This document shows, in pieces, positions 5,025 through 5,315 of a stretch of 5,315 bases of DNA. Below the pieces are notes generated by a model. The model was not told where the DNA came from. It did no database searches and saw nothing but the letters and a program-made list of their open reading frames with translations. Both the position numbers and the translations under genes were made by a program. The stretch's first letter is position 1. Each line of letters begins with the position of its first letter. The DNA is taken from contig PAJD01000022.1 of assembly GCA_002705605.1 (NCBI GenBank), forward strand, positions 1,253-6,567, written 5' to 3'. Origin of the DNA: Fidelibacterota bacterium. Lineage in GTDB: Bacteria > Fidelibacterota > Marinisomatia > SCGC-AAA003-L08 > D37C17.

Positions 5025-5315
5025 TATGATATAATTGACGATGCTGATAACATCTACAACGTTAACATCACCATCTTGATTGATATCTGCTGCGCATTGC
5101 TGCACATCGGTTGGATTAATAGTTTCAATGATAATATTAACAACACTAATAACATCTACTACATTAATAGCTCCATCACTATTTAAATCCATTGGAGCAC
5201 ACTGCGAAGTTTCTACTGGCTCATTTAAATCAAAGTCCCAAGCATTATAAAAAATAGGATTAATAGATCCAAAGTAAACATGAATATTAGGATCTTGGAC
5301 ATTAATATTTTCATA
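5016..5315 (-). CDS. C-terminal end of a dockerin type I-tailed, probably secreted protein (5' end outside window)
   Basis: The frame is open from the right edge to TAA at 5018..5016, giving the last 99 residues. The first ~35 visible residues (YENINVQDPN..., then FYNAWDFDLNEP) belong to an upstream domain I cannot identify. Residues 38-98 form a dockerin type I domain: two calcium loops, D43-N45-D47-N51-D54 and D77-N79-D81-N85-D88, each followed by a hydrophobic helix (NVVDVISVVNIII and NVVDVISIVNYII). Dockerins bind cohesin domains in cellulosomes; in non-cellulosomal bacteria they are common tails of exported enzymes and their partner is often unknown. The protein ends only one residue after the second helix, so there is no further sorting domain. 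It precedes the giant gene by 128 bp on the same strand. The catalytic or binding part is not visible, so the product cannot be named further. Confidence 0.9.
   Translation of the reverse strand, partial: YENINVQDPNIHVYFGSINPIFYNAWDFDLNEPVETSQCAPMDLNSDGAINVVDVISVVNIIIETINPTDVQQCAADINQDGDVNVVDVISIVNYIINS
5022..5204 (-). other. Dockerin type I domain (two EF-hand-like calcium loops)
   Basis: Visible residues 38-98 of the partial gene. Both loops carry Asp/Asn at ligand positions 1, 3, 5, 9 and 12, the dockerin signature, and neither is degenerate. Each loop is preceded by QCA (C39 and C74), so the duplicated unit includes a cysteine, and the two could pair to clasp the fold. The two helices are nearly identical (VVDVIS-V/I-VN-x-II), the pseudo-twofold symmetry that in studied dockerins permits dual binding modes. 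Here that is only an analogy. Confidence 0.92.

Noticed and set aside
5006..5045. Intrinsic terminator of the dockerin gene
   Set aside because: The T10 run directly after the stop is suggestive, but the only upstream pairing (GATG...CATC inside the CDS) is four weak pairs, so no real hairpin is supported.

Overview
The window looks like low-GC bacterial DNA (mid-to-high 30s percent by eye) with two genes, both on the minus strand and both cut by the window edges. The large one fills 1..4887. It starts at an ATG behind a strong Shine-Dalgarno sequence and runs 1629 codons to the left edge without a stop. It encodes a secreted, very acidic, cysteine-rich, multi-domain surface or extracellular protein. 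The upstream gene (5016..5315) shows only its last 99 codons, which end in a textbook two-repeat type I dockerin domain.

Organism: the combination suggests a marine heterotrophic bacterium. The clues are lamin-tail domains with the phrase SEYAEGSSNNKYLEIYN, modules of the GCTD...A.NY...DDGSC type, beta-sandwich modules ending in C-x3-C, a dockerin reading DxNxDGxxNVVDV, and an acid-to-base residue ratio near 10:1. Candidatus Marinimicrobia (SAR406) is my first guess. The strong AAGGAGG and the sigma-70-like promoter (TTGATA-N17-TATATT) argue against Bacteroidota, which usually lack both. This placement is inference from remembered family style, not a search result.

Layout, read in the direction of transcription (right to left): the dockerin-tailed 3' end (5315..5016); a 128-bp intergenic region with a 10-A tract, a candidate promoter, an inverted repeat over the -10 box and a ribosome binding site; then the giant gene. 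Its product has a signal peptide, lamin-tail domain (LTD) 1, a Cys-rich linker, carbohydrate-binding-like sandwich 1, GCTD-type motif 1, starch-binding-like module 1, a Cys-rich linker, sandwich 2, two tandem 24/25-residue Cys repeats, two tandem sandwich repeats with CAGTC tails, LTD2, GCTD motif 2, starch-binding-like module 2, GCTD motif 3 and LTD3, which is cut off at the left edge.

Both products look extracellular. The dockerin suggests that the upstream protein docks onto a cohesin-bearing partner or uses the domain as a calcium-stabilised tail. The giant protein looks like a string of binding modules for glycans, surfaces or calcium, with no catalytic domain visible in the part seen. 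The giant gene seems to have its own promoter, so a shared operon is not required. No RNA gene, mobile element, CRISPR array or plus-strand gene is supported.
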